Shown here piece after piece: positions 20,856-30,929 of a DNA stretch of 64,000 nt. The stretch is taken from contig OX637345.1 of NCBI GenBank assembly GCA_951799405.1, forward strand, positions 10,230,001 through 10,294,000. Direction: 5' to 3'. The notes under the pieces are model-generated. The model searched no databases, was not told the DNA's origin, and saw nothing but the letters and a program-made list of their open reading frames with translations. This DNA is from Agapetus fuscipes (Eukaryota; Arthropoda; Insecta; Trichoptera; Glossosomatidae). Position 1 is the stretch's first letter. Each line of letters starts with the position of its first letter. A program made the translations under genes and the position numbers.

Positions 20856-22853
20856 GAATATTTTACAAACATTTCACGCAGCCCTGGCAGCACCACAAAA
20901 AATTTTTTAAATCAAAAATCTATCCAAAATAAAAGTAAAAATGAAGAATAAAAGTTTTACTCACGATTTATTTCAAAAATATTGGCACCTTTTATATTTT
21001 GGTATCAGAGAACTCAAAATTTTACACTTTTTTGACATATTTTATAGTGCTCGCAAATTTGACGTGCGTCCAGCTCGGATGATAGCTCACGAGTGACAGA
21101 TAAATCCCCTAGCCGCGGAATTTGCATCAATTTGTATGGGAAAAAGCAATTAAATTTGAAATATATATTTTTTACATTCTTCCGGCTCAAAATAACAAAA
21201 TTTAAGACTCTAGATTGATATAACAAGTTAAACTACAGGTCAGTTTTTTTTAAATTTATTTTGTTTACCGTGGATACCAAAAAAAACGTCCACAATAACA
21301 CACTTTTTCATGCAATTTTGAGGAAATGATAATCTTGGGATTCTTTTTTTGTATTGTGAAATATTTATTTTTACAGTTTTAGCACTCTACAAAAATAAAT
21401 AAAGACATGTTCTAAATAATGTAATTTTTTAATTTTTATATATTCCATCGTTTGTATGCTTAAGTACATCCCAAACATCATCCGTTTTCTCTCAAACGCA
21501 GAGGCCCCCCGTTAAGTGTTTTATCTTCACAATTATTTTAATAAATAATTACTGGTGACGCATGAATAGCGTCATCTATTTTTATTTTAATTAATTAGTC
21601 TAAGAAGCGAATTGTCATATTGGTCTGTTACAAACTGAAATAAAGGTGCAAATAAATCGCAAGATGGCAATATCAACTTTTTTGACACAATTGAGCGACG
21701 TGAAACTAGCAATGGATTGAAGACTTCCATTTCCGTCGTGTTCGCAAGGAGACACGTTTTTATATGTCTCTCGACCGATTTGAAATTTAACTGTAAAAAT
21801 CTGTGAGTGAGTGTGATTGTTTTACATATAACTTGCAAGTGTGGCAGTTTGTGAACAGAGCTAAGCACCACAAGATCCTGAGAAAACGAGCATCATCTTG
21901 GACCAGCAGCACGATTTGAGGTGAGTGGCGGTCCTTTGATTTTCGCTTCTTTGGTACGGGAAAGTCGTCCAACATTGAAAGCCACCTATTGAAGGTTGGC
22001 TTTTGTTTGAGAGAGAAAATACCATAGGCACTAGATCTATGTATTTCATATCTCGCATTGGAGAATACGTTGCAGTTTCTCCATTTGTTGTTTTTTTTGT
22101 ATTTATATACTCCCTGAGGGGCAAAACTTACACCTTGCCCCTCCAATTACTAACGTTTTTGATGATGTCGATCATCTTCAGGTAAGAATAAAAATAAATA
22201 TTTAAAAGTGTCATTTGGTATAAATGACATTTAGAATTTTTATTCTAAAGTTATATAAAGTTTAACTCATGGATTTTCACAGTTTTAAAACACAAACCAT
22301 GCATTTTTTAAATTATTTTTTCTCTGTTAATAAAACAAATTGTAAGTTTATTTTATCAAAAAATACAATTTACTAACAAATAAAAAATATATTCCTCAGC
22401 GACATGATTGTAATCACAATAAACCTACTTGAACCTTATTCCTCTTTTATTGTACCTCCACTCTGTAGATTGTACCTACCTCTGTGTTCAAGGCTTAGAA
22501 GCGAAACCCACCTCCTTATATCCTGAGGCAGAGAAAAAGCTAGTGCGCGGGGAAGTATATATCCCCGTTACACTACAAGAAAGATGAGTCCGTAAGTTCC
22601 GGCTACAATTTTTGGATTCCAGATAATCGGAGATTTATTTAATTCACGGCACTGCCAATCCATACACTTGTATAGTTGTATAGCAGAAATGATAAATGTA
22701 GTACACTGTACAGTGCACTTCAGTATCTTACTAAACTACCTGCATAATAGGTATTGTATTGAAATTATGATGCTCTGTACAGTCCCGCCTGATGACACCA
22801 CGAATATTCCACAAATTTCAAATATTCTGAGGCCATTGTTTTGAATTTCAATG
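20856..22853. other. Low-feature region with unidentified minus-strand open segments
   Basis: Minus-strand open segments at 21587-21871 and 21787-22146 can be read almost continuously with one frame change (RWLSMLDDFPVPKKRKSK and CDLFAPLFQFVTDQ), but match no family I recognise. They may be a decayed transposon gene. The rest is AT-rich. An inverted pair GGGGCAAAACTTACACCTTGCCCC sits at 22118-22141. Confidence 0.3.
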
Positions 22854-23100
22854 TTACCAACCATGGGCGTACCCAGGAAGAGGCAGGGGGGGGCAACGCC
22901 CCCCCTCCGGAGCTAAAAAAATACCTAAAGCGTGATTAATTTTTTTGCTGGAATTTATAATTATTGAAATAACCATTATAATCAAAATAAATTGTACAGT
23001 GGATTTCACATGACTTTAGAGCATAAAATAAGGTTGTGTCCAATTTTCAAAACTTCCCCCCCTAGTTTTGATCCTGGGTAGGTACGCCCTTTTTACCAAC
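22854..23100. mobile_element. Non-autonomous hAT-like element with 8-bp target duplication
   Basis: TTACCAAC at 22854-22861 and again at 23093-23100 flank inverted ends ATGGGCGTACCCAGGA and TCCTGGGTAGGTACGCCC. An 8-bp target duplication fits hAT. The interior has G and C homopolymers and no ORF. Confidence 0.75.
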
Positions 23101-23355
23101 TCGCTCCCCCAGTTCTTGTTTATTGTATAGACCAATTCTGTCAAACGTGACTTTTTAATGCAGTTGTCTTAAGAATCAAATTCTACACAATCTGAGCTAA
23201 GAAAAAACGTAAAATTCGATAATGTGAGAGTTGTTTTAAATATTTTTAAAGTCAATTTCCTGTTTTCATAAGACACATTGGTCCAGTACACATGCAAACA
23301 TTGCTCATGGAAAATTAGCTGAATGGTCTATATCATATACGGTAAACAAGAACTA
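23101..23355. mobile_element. ~255-bp MITE with CGCTCCCCCAGTTCTTGTTT ends
   Basis: The left end CGCTCCCCCAGTTCTTGTTT and the right end GTAAACAAGAACTAAGGCAG are inverted. The same unit is at 52408-52654 and half of it at 20690-20855. Non-coding. Confidence 0.8.
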
Positions 23356-23557
23356 AGGCAGCGAACTGTGTGCAATGCCCTTCTAGTAGATGGGTGTGGT
23401 GCAGGTAGAGTATGGAGGCTCACGCACTAACACACCGACTAATGCATTAGTACTGTGATTAGGTTATACAGGCCCTTGCACTCTTGACCACGCCCCTTGT
23501 GTCGTCACGCCGGATAGGCCATAGTACTTTACATTATTTATTACTTATACTCTTTAA

Positions 23558-23640
23558 AGCCTAGTTCGCACAAGGCGACTAATTAGTCGAATAGCGAGTA
23601 ATTTAGTGGCTAAACGTGTGCGAACCACAAAAAAATAGTC
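23558..23640. repeat. Short inverted-repeat element
   Basis: AGTTCGCACAAGGCGACTAA on the left and TAAACGTGTGCGAACCAC on the right are inverted at the outer ends (GTTCGCACA / TGTGCGAAC). About 62 bp between outermost matches. It abuts the gypsy remnant. Confidence 0.55.
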
Positions 23641-23689
23641 TAGTAGTTTAGTCAATACTCCAATTATCCAGACGACCATGCGCCAGTGA

Positions 23690-24547
23690 CTGCAAACATT
23701 GCAGCAGGATGTAGGACAAGGTAGCAATTGTCCAAAGGACGACCACTGAAGATGAGGACTGGCAAGATGAGAAATTGGCGCAAGACCAACTGAATGATCC
23801 GGACTTGAAGTATGTGATGGAATGGGTGCGAGAAGGAGAAAGGCCAACCTGGGATAAACTCGCCCCCTTATCACCAACTGTCAAGGCTTATTGGGCTCAA
23901 TGGGGATCCATAGTGACAGAAGGAGGGCTTCTGAAACGAAAGATCGAGAAGGAAGATGGCACACTTAGAAGGAAGTAAACCCTCGTTCCGAGGAGCCGAG
24001 TACCGGAAATCCTTGGACTGCTTCATGGAGGAACTTCTGGAGGACATCTAGGCGTTAAGAAGACGCTGGAGAAAGTGAAAGAGCGATTTTACTGGATCAA
24101 CTGCAGCGAAGACGTCAAAGATTGGTGTCGAAAATGTGTAACCTGTGCAACGGTCAATGGACCGCAAAGGAAAAGGCGAGCACCGATGCGTCAGTACAAT
24201 GTTGGCAGCCCCTTTGAAAGAATTGCCATCGACATAGCTGGCCCATTCCCTACCACTGAGAAGGGTAACAAGTACATCATGGTGGTAATGGATTACTTCA
24301 GCAAGTGGGTGGAAGCAAACGCAATCCCTAACCAAGAGGCCGTAACCGTGACTGAAGTTCTAGTTACCGAATTTATCAGTAGGTTTGGCGTACCCCTGGA
24401 ATTACATTCTGATCAGGGAAGGAACTTTGAAGCTGCTATCTTCCAGCAAATGTGTGAGCGGCTAGGGATCTACAAGACCAGGACCACTGCGCTTCATCCG
24501 CAGTCTGATGGAATGGTGGAAAGGATGAACCGTACCGTGGGGAGGTA
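23690..24547 (+). pseudogene. Gypsy pol: integrase N-terminal zinc and catalytic domains
   Basis: The frame holding 23775-23978 continues after a single TAA (23976-23978). The N-terminal zinc module is visible as LLHGGTSGGHLG (two His) and WCRKCVTC (two Cys). The catalytic triad is Asp in IAIDIAG, Asp in HSDQGRNFE and Glu in MVERMNRT. The last two are separated by exactly 35 residues, so this is a DD35E integrase with all catalytic residues intact. The enzyme inserts retroelement cDNA into chromosomes. The frame ends at a TAG (24546-24548) created by the pogo insertion. Confidence 0.92.
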
Positions 24548-25906
24548 GGGGAAAGGTGGGATACTTGATCCCGCGGGATACTTGATCCCCATTCGATTTT
24601 GGCGCTCCTAGGTATTTTATCACTGTTCTGTTGGTACCATTGGGTAGCGACCATAATGTTACCTTTGTTTTGCCAAATGACCGTTACCTCTGAAGAAGCG
24701 TAAAAAAATAATTAACATTTTTCGATTTTGTAAGGTTCAGACTTTTTTTTACGCGTGCCATGTAAGTTTTATACATTTTTATTCATGTACTTTATGATTA
24801 TTCTACATATATTGTTGAAATGTATGTGCTTTTAGCAACAAAATACCATAACATCAATTTAGAAATGCAAACTCTTCTAACCTAAATTTTTCACTTTTTG
24901 AAAAAATGACAACCGGGGGATCCTTGATCCCTAGAAGTGGGGGGATACTTGATCCTGGGATCAAGTATCCCACTTCAAGTTAATTTTGAAGTCCACGCTT
25001 GAAATAATTAATTTTATTCACGTTTATTCTTTCAAATGCCGTGTAAGTACATAGCAAAAGAGGGAGCCAGAAAAAGAGAATTCCACGGGATCCTCAGCAA
25101 GCTGAAGCGGCTGTGAATGCTGTGAGAAATGGGGGGAGTTTTTAAGTGATCGCTAGGCAGTTTGGCATGAATGTCATGCCTTCCAGATAGCAGCAGTGAC
25201 TCTGATTTCCTTTCACATGATGAAGATTATTGACGACACCGAATCAAAGCCTGAAGACAAAGTTTTAGTCAAGTTAAGTCAGTTTAGCCAAAAAAACAGT
25301 CAAGTGTTTTGTTGGAAAAGTTTTGACTCAAAAGGAAAGTACTTTCAAAGTGAAATTTTTGAGAAGAAAGGATCTAGTGGGCAGTTGTTTCACTTTTCCA
25401 ACAGTAGAAGACATTAGCGTAGTCAGAAGCGCAGACATACAAAAGCTGCCACAGCCGTGCGGCAGACAGCTGGTATTATCAACTTTAAACAAAAATTTCT
25501 TGCAAATGCTTAGTAAATTTTAGTTTTTACTCAATAAAGAAGTTTATTTTGATTTGTATCATAATTTTTTTTTAATTTCCCTTAATAATTGGCTATAATT
25601 ACTAATGCTATCTTTATGGGTGGGATACTTGATCCCGGGGATCAAGTATCCCTCATGGGGGGATCAAGTATCCCTCATGGGGGGATCAAGTATCCCTCAT
25701 GGATAGGGATACTTGATCCTTGGGAGTTTTTTACAAGAACTGATGTAGTACATTGGATCTTCACGACAGTAGTTTTATTTGGATGCCAAGTGGTAGGCGA
25801 TGAACCAAATTATGAACATGGAGCAAAAAAATAACAAAATAACTTCAAGGGTCTGAGATAATGGATGAAAACTAAAACAGGGATCAAGTATCCCACCTTT
25901 CCCCTA
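24546..25906. mobile_element. pogo-like DNA transposon inserted in gypsy integrase, TA target duplication
   Basis: The element proper is 24548-25904, flanked by TA at 24546-24547 and 25905-25906. Its ends, GGGGAAAGGTGGGATACTTG and CAAGTATCCCACCTTTCCCC, are perfect inverted repeats of at least 20 bp. TA duplication and a pogo-type ORF remnant place it in Tc1/mariner-pogo. Removing the element with one TA would leave the integrase frame uninterrupted at this point, so the insertion postdates the retroelement. Confidence 0.9.
25030..25523 (+). pseudogene. Remnant pogo-type transposase
   Basis: Around 25085-25160 the reading IPRDPQQAEAAVNAVRNGGS followed by ARQFGMN resembles a psq-type helix-turn-helix found at the N-terminus of pogo transposases. 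At 25323-25523, VKFLRRKDLVGSCFTFP and DISVVRSADIQKLPQP resemble the C-terminal end of the same family. The DDE catalytic core is missing, so this is an internally deleted, non-autonomous copy. Confidence 0.65.
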
Positions 25907-27074
25907 CTTAGCCAAAGTAGTGTCTAGCCATCAGCGGGACTGGGACCGACATCTTCCTTTGTTTTTATTGGCTTACCGGTCGGCTGTTCAGGAAACGACG
26001 AAGAAAACTCCCAGCAGCATACTGTTTGGGCGAGAAATGCGACTTCTTTGCGATCTCAAATTTGGCTGCAAACCAGGCGAAGACCTAGCCGGGGAAGACT
26101 ATGTGACAGACCTTTGCAGGAGGCTGGATGACATCCATGATCAGGTCCGCATGAACATCGGGGAAGCCAGCGATCAAATGAAGGAGCGCTATGACACCAG
26201 AGCTGACAGCATGGGGTACAAAGCTGGTGACTGGGTGTGGCTTTTTGACCCCAAGAGGCGCCAAGGATACTGTCCTAAACTTCAGCGTTCCTGGGACGGG
26301 CCGTACGAGATCTTGGAGCGCATCAACGATGTGGTCTACCGCATAAAGAAGAGACCAAACAGAAAACCAAGGATCGTGCACTACAATCGCCTCTCACCAT
26401 ACCTAGGCGATAATGATGACCAACCAGCCCAAAAAGTACGACATTGCGTCGCATCTGAAAGATCCCCAGCCTTTGAAACGTTTTGGGAGAACGCGAAGGC
26501 GGGACAGAAGTTTCGCCATGGAGTGACCACAGAAGTCCAGAAGGACTTATTTGAGGTCACTCGGGATCACACTCTGGCATGCAGTGTACCGGAAGATCTG
26601 GATATGTCTAGAGGAATTGCACGGGTCTTCCGATACAAGTTCGGAGAACCGCAACCCTCGAGCAGCCAGCAAGGAAGAGCTCTGAGACTACCGAAGGGGC
26701 GTCAACAAGCATACTGCCTGGTTGTCCCGGATTCCAGCAACCTGGAAGATGACTACAAGGCATTGTGGGACGGCCTTGTTGAGCTGCGTGACTACATGCT
26801 GGAGGATCAGCAGGCGCGGCTGGCAATACCGAAGATGGGTGGTGGCCGCGCTAATCGAGACTGGCGGATCATCCAAAGTATGATTGAGACAGTGTTCTCG
26901 GGAACCAACATCAGTGTCGTGGTGTGCTGCGAGCAAGCGCAGCCGAGAGCCAGTGGGGAGAAATCCGTGGACTGCCACTTCTTCCTGACCACAGGGTGTC
27001 GACGTGGATCAGCATGCCCATACCAACACAGAGTCAAGACTGTTCCGGGACGAAACAGTCTAGGTGGGGGGTAG
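25905..27074 (+). CDS. Gypsy pol C-terminus: integrase end, macro-like domain, CCCH zinc finger
   Basis: From 25920 the frame gives 384 residues. Residues 1-165 are the usual gypsy integrase tail (FLLAYRSAVQETT, TPSSILFGREM, GDWVWLFDP, W.GPYEILERINDVVYRI, VHYNRLSPYL). Residues about 209-338 do not belong to a standard integrase: HTLACSVPEDLDMSRGIARV, YKFG, a LVELRDYM helix and LAIPKMGGG..RDW..IQSMIETVF resemble macro domains of the OARD1/TARG1 type, which bind or hydrolyse ADP-ribose esters. The catalytic Lys and Asp I remember for OARD1 seem replaced (Ala in the GGGRAN loop), so binding without hydrolysis is possible. Residues 352-370 form C-x7-C-x5-C-x3-H, a CCCH finger usually tied to RNA binding. 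The stop is directly followed by the LTR. The macro call is a pattern match by eye. Confidence 0.8.
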   Translation, partial: YLAKVVSSHQRDWDRHLPLFLLAYRSAVQETTKKTPSSILFGREMRLLCDLKFGCKPGEDLAGEDYVTDLCRRLDDIHDQVRMNIGEASDQMKERYDTRADSMGYKAGDWVWLFDPKRRQGYCPKLQRSWDGPYEILERINDVVYRIKKRPNRKPRIVHYNRLSPYLGDNDDQPAQKVRHCVASERSPAFETFWENAKAGQKFRHGVTTEVQKDLFEVTRDHTLACSVPEDLDMSRGIARVFRYKFGEPQPSSSQQGRALRLPKGRQQAYCLVVPDSSNLEDDYKALWDGLVELRDYMLEDQQARLAIPKMGGGRANRDWRIIQSMIETVFSGTNISVVVCCEQAQPRASGEKSVDCHFFLTTGCRRGSACPYQHRVKTVPGRNSLGGG

Positions 27075-27466
27075 TGTTATGTAAATATGAAATATAAATA
27101 TTTAAAATAAGTAGGTATTAGTTATAGGAATTCTGTATTGTATTGTGTGGGTAGGAATCATAGAATAAAATACGTGCAGCATCGAGAAATAATAATTACT
27201 ATGCCTTTCTGGAACTGTCAAGCAAATATAGGTCTAGATTGTACTGTTTTAAAGAGTATAAGAAGGGTGCCAGTGGCTTGCAGAGCGAGCAGTATCATAC
27301 GAGATTTACAAACACATAGAACTAACTTGATCAGTGAACAGAAACCAAGTGGAATAGTCGAGAAAGCTTTGTGAAAATAAATTATTTAAAAGTGTAAAAT
27401 AAACAACTGTATAAGAATACCTGTGTATTTTAATTTGAAAGACTTTTGAACCCTAATTTCGTAACA
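27075..27466 (+). repeat. Gypsy 3' LTR, 392 bp
   Basis: Begins TGTTATG right after a G-rich polypurine tract (GGTGGGGGG) and ends CGTAACA, giving the TGTTA..TAACA inverted tips expected of LTRs. A TATA-like GTATAAGA lies near 27257 and AATAAA signals near 27380-27405. No 5' LTR is in the window for dating. Confidence 0.85.
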
Positions 27467-27486
27467 ATATAATGTAGGTATACAAA

Positions 27487-27790
27487 GAGATGGTATTACC
27501 ACACACTACAGAACAGACGGCTACCAAATTAGGGGAGCTTCAATTGGAATGTTTAAGACATCCCCCATACTCTCCGGACCTTGCTCCAACAGATTATCAT
27601 TTTTTTCGAAATTTGGATAACTTCTTGCAAGGGAAAAAATTCAACTCCAATGGGGCAGTCCTAACCTCCTTCAAAGATTGTATTGATTGTCATCTGAATG
27701 GTTATTTTCATAAAGGGATCAATTAACTACCTATGAGATGGCAAAAGGGCATAGATAGCTATGGACATACTTTGATTAAATAAATATATT
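27487..27790 (+). pseudogene. mariner transposase C-terminal fragment
   Basis: HPPYSPDLAPTDYHFFRNLD followed by FLQGKKFNS is the hallmark of the mariner DD34D catalytic region, where the last catalytic Asp is in the APxDYH motif. The N-terminal two thirds are missing and the tail is broken by stops after 27726. No inverted repeat ends were found. Confidence 0.88.
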
Positions 27791-28664
27791 AGATTAACAC
27801 ATCCTTTGCGGGAAACTAGTTAACTCGTCATACACCTTTTTATAGTAACGTGCGGGAGACGTGTAAACTCGTTTCGTCGCACCTAGCGGTAGGGCGCGGG
27901 AAACTTGTAAAAACGTGGCAAAAAATTAAAAAAAAAAAAAAATTAAAAATATAAAAAGGTGAAAATTACAATCCGGTGAGGAACTGGGAGAAATTATGAC
28001 AGTGAAATGAATTCCGATGATGATTTTGAGGATCTTTTGTCGGACAAATCTCAAGATTTGGGCTGGATAAACTTGGAAGATGAGCCCTTTCTTTCTGAGT
28101 GGCACTTTCTTAACACGTTCGCGGGCGAAACGGTTATAGCCACTCTATGAGCTTGTCTAGGACTGGACGTAACAGTAATAGCCGTAGTGATAAAACGTTA
28201 TTACTAGGGACGAAACGACTATTTCTGTTAGAACTTGCATACATGTAGCATTCGTGCGTCCCTACAGAAATCCAAAGAACACGGCAATAGCGGTTGCGTC
28301 CCTGGATGTCAAAAAAAAAATTATAATAAAAATACAATTTGAGATGATGAAATAAGTGTGTTTTTTCTAGCCTACTTCACATTGCGTGTGTCCCCGAACG
28401 TGTTAAAAATGCCATTGATCCAACTCCAACAGAAGATTCAGATCCTCAAGGGGCAAGAGAAGAGGAAAGCTTGTCATGGGGAAATGTGCCCAAAGTATCG
28501 AGGATTCCTTCACTGCAAATCCAGACCTTTCAAAAACTGCTGCGGCTGTATTTCAAAGCCAAGGTGGAACAGAACTCATGGCGCACAACCTGGTCTTTTC
28601 AAGTTTCTTTTGGAGTGCTGTTGCCCCATGGTTTACTGTGTGCTTTTAAGTCTACTATAGATCA
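27791..28664 (+). pseudogene. Unidentified, possibly transposon-derived coding remnant
   Basis: An acidic open segment at about 28015-28108 (DDDFEDLLSDKSQDLGWINL) seems to continue after the TTAA element at 28408 as PTPTEDSDPQGAREEESLSW. Acidic N-termini like this are common in piggyBac-type transposases, but no diagnostic motif is visible. The reading breaks near 28665 where a LINE starts. Confidence 0.3.
28109..28407. mobile_element. TTAA-flanked piggyBac-like MITE, ~299 bp
   Basis: TTAACACGTTCGCGGG on the left and CCCGAACGTGTTAA on the right give inverted ends (CACGTTCG..) next to TTAA on both sides, the piggyBac target signature. No transposase inside. Confidence 0.75.
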
Positions 28665-29300
28665 GGAGATGTTTACCATCGGGAGCAGTCAAGACCCTGG
28701 TTAATGCCTTTGTGATGTCACGAGTTGACTATTGCTCAACGCTGTACCTACATAGAGGTCAGCCGAAAAAGCAGTTCAATTGTCTTCGGTCTGTGCTGAA
28801 TTCAGCGGCAAGACTCATATTCGGGATGTCCAAATTTACTCGCATTACTCCATTGTTAGGGAAACTGCATTGGCTTCGTTTTCCGGAGAGGGTGGTCAAC
28901 CGCGTTTGTCTGATGATATAGTACGTGTATAAGGCTGTAAATGGTACAGCCCCTTCATATTTGGCTGACATGTTTACACCCGTTGAGAGGGATTTGAGGC
29001 GCCAAACGCTCAGATCTGCAGGGGATGGCGTGGTGGACTTGGTCCAGCCACACCGTCAGACACGCACTAATTTTGGGGACCATGCTTTCCGGTTTGCGGG
29101 ACCAATGGAGTGGAACAGACTGCCACCTAATGTGAGGAAGGCAAAGACTGTTGGTGTCTTTAAAGGAGCACTAAAGACACATCTTTACAAGAAATCTTAT
29201 CCGTGATTTGAGAGGGCCCTTGAGGTGTGACACACACAAAAACGGCGCTCTTCAATTATGTGTACATTAAAATAAATTATCCTTATATATATATATATAG
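28665..29300 (+). mobile_element. CR1-like LINE 3' end with microsatellite tail
   Basis: Open frames give [56 protein letters not shown] and FRFAGPMEWNRLPPNVRKA, the conserved region after the RT of CR1/L2-type elements. One in-frame TAG (28919-28921) interrupts it. The 3' UTR, GGCCCTTGAGGTGTGACACA with AACGGCGCTC, is shared with SINE-B. A TA repeat ends it. Severely 5' truncated. Confidence 0.9.
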
Positions 29301-29301
29301 G

Positions 29302-29538
29302 ACCGGTCCGTAGCTCAGTGGTAACACTGTGGACTCTGAATGGGAAGGTTGTGGGTTCGATTCCCGGCGGAGCACAAAAAATATACCATTTATATTTTCA
29401 AATTTGCTCTTCGCTGGGTTGAAAAATTCATAAAACCTTTACCAATGACCAGTCACCAAAGGTCCATCCAGCCTTACAGCAACTGGGTCTTGCTTGAGAA
29501 TTGGCGCTTTGTAGCGACGACGATCAAGCTCGTAAAAA
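29302..29538 (+). repeat. SINE-B copy lacking its 3' tail
   Basis: tRNA-like head: ACCGGTCCGTAGCTCAGTGG (A box) and GTGGGTTCGATTCCCGGCGG (B box). The body has TTTGCTCTTCGCTGGGTTGA and TTGCTTGAGAATTGGCGC. It is cut at about 29538 where SINE-C begins. Confidence 0.88.
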
Positions 29539-29800
29539 GGTCGATAGCTCAATTGGTAGAATGCTTGCATTCCATGCCGAGAGCAAGGGTTCGATCTCAA
29601 AGGTTTACTCAGCCTTCACAAGAAATGAGAACCAGCCCCCCCCGGGAGCTGGGAAACCCCCACTTCAACTGAAAGTGGTTGGTGTGAGGCCGGCCCCCTT
29701 ACCTGTAAAAAATAAATAGGTCCCGAAGCGCCACATGCGACCCCTTCGGGGATAACGCAGGCAAGAAGTTACACTTTATGTGTAGCTTAGTTAAGTTTTT
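29539..29800 (+). repeat. SINE-C copy
   Basis: TCGATAGCTCAATTGGTAGA and GGGTTCGATCTCAAAGG form the head; the body has GAGAACCAGCCCCCCCCGGG, GACCCCTTCGGGGATAAC and ends ACACTTTATGTGTAGCTTAG. It lies head-to-tail behind SINE-B. Confidence 0.88.
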
Positions 29801-30054
29801 TTTTTATAGTAATTAAGCTTGTAGATAATAAGTAAAGTAATAAGGTAAAATAATTACATTTAGGAATAAAGGGTAACTATTAACAAGTAACTTAGAATAA
29901 GACTGTTTAATTTTTAAGTTTAATTGCACAAATAATTAAATTTATAATTTTTTAAGACCCATTTACTGAAAAAAATACAAATTCAAATAAAAAGCTATCT
30001 AGCTACAACTGTCATTCTATTTTTTTTTTAAATAATATAAATAGACATAGTTAT
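29801..30054. other. AT-rich unannotated sequence
   Basis: No gene or repeat recognised. Confidence 0.4.
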
Positions 30055-30362
30055 AAAAATGACTTCCCGTCCTGGTGTTTATTTCAAAACCCATAATAAA
30101 AACCGGCAAGGTTTACTCAGCCCTCACAAGAAATAAGTACCAGCCACCCGGGAGCTGGTAGCCCCCTCCTAGCTCCTGAGGGGCCTGGTACAACCCCACT
30201 TCAACTGAAGTGTTTGGTGTGAGGCCAGCGTCTTAGCCGTAAAAATAGATAGGTCCCAAACCGCACATGCAGGCAAGAAGTTACACTATATGTGCAGCTT
30301 AGTTTTTTATACCTCAAGCGCCTTGCCCTCTACGACTTAGTCGTTGCTATAGAAAGCACCAG
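30055..30362 (+). repeat. Headless SINE-C plus short SINE-B-like tail (minus)
   Basis: The SINE-C body starts at GGTGTTTATTTCAAAACCCA and ends ACACTATATGTGCAGCTTAG. Positions 30312-30362 (CCTCAAGCGCC.., GAAAGCACCAG) resemble an inverted SINE-B body. Confidence 0.7.
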
Positions 30363-30929
30363 TTTTTGCAATGCTGCACAGTGTTTCGTCTAGAACAAGC
30401 TAGCTGGACATAAACGACTTTCTAATTTCTCTAAATAGATTTGTAATTAGTGTAATGAACCCTTTGTAGGTAAGGATTTCAATAATTTTTAATGGCTTAC
30501 ATTCCATATTAATTACATACGATAATCCAAAGTGCAAAGTTAGGTGAAAGCTGAATTTCGTGCTTTACTCAGTTACGATTTTGCTGTGCTTTCGATAAGA
30601 GCTCCAAGTTTTATTCCTATATTTTTTTCAAGTTTTAGTGATGGCGTTTGTTGTTCAAGATATGTTCTTTTTTTTATTAAAAAAAAAATTAAATTTATTT
30701 GTCCAAAGTATATGTAAGTACATTCAGAATTAAAAACAAAAAAAAACCTTTTTTTTTTCTTCTTTTTCAACTTTAATCGACATAAACTTATAGTGACGCA
30801 CTTGTACCCCTGCTAATTTTTTAATATGTTTTAGCTGCACTATTTCACTATTTCACTTTACAAAAATATAATTTTTAGGCAGCACACTTCGGTACATCAA
30901 TGTTTTTTTCTTTTTTTTCAGAAACCACA
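30363..30929. other. Unannotated AT-rich sequence
   Basis: Long T and A runs at 30665-30770; no gene recognised. Confidence 0.4.

Larger units (their letters stand above)
23690..27466 (+). mobile_element. Ty3/gypsy LTR retrotransposon, 5'-deleted, interrupted by a pogo-like element
   Basis: Layout: the spacer between RNase H and integrase (23690-23978), integrase with HHCC and DD35E, a DNA transposon inside integrase (24548-25904), the integrase C-terminus fused to extra domains, a polypurine tract just before 27075, and the 3' LTR. Gag, protease, RT, RNase H and the 5' LTR are missing to the left of about 23690. One in-frame stop (23976-23978) also disables the left part. Confidence 0.93.

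Noticed and set aside
26544..26933. Separate host gene for the macro-like segment
   Set aside because: It is in the same uninterrupted frame as integrase with no splice sites needed and ends at the LTR, so it belongs to the element.
29302..29375. tRNA gene (A and B box, near-cloverleaf)
   Set aside because: It continues into a SINE body repeated at 33264 and 56263, and the stems are imperfect; it is a SINE-B head.
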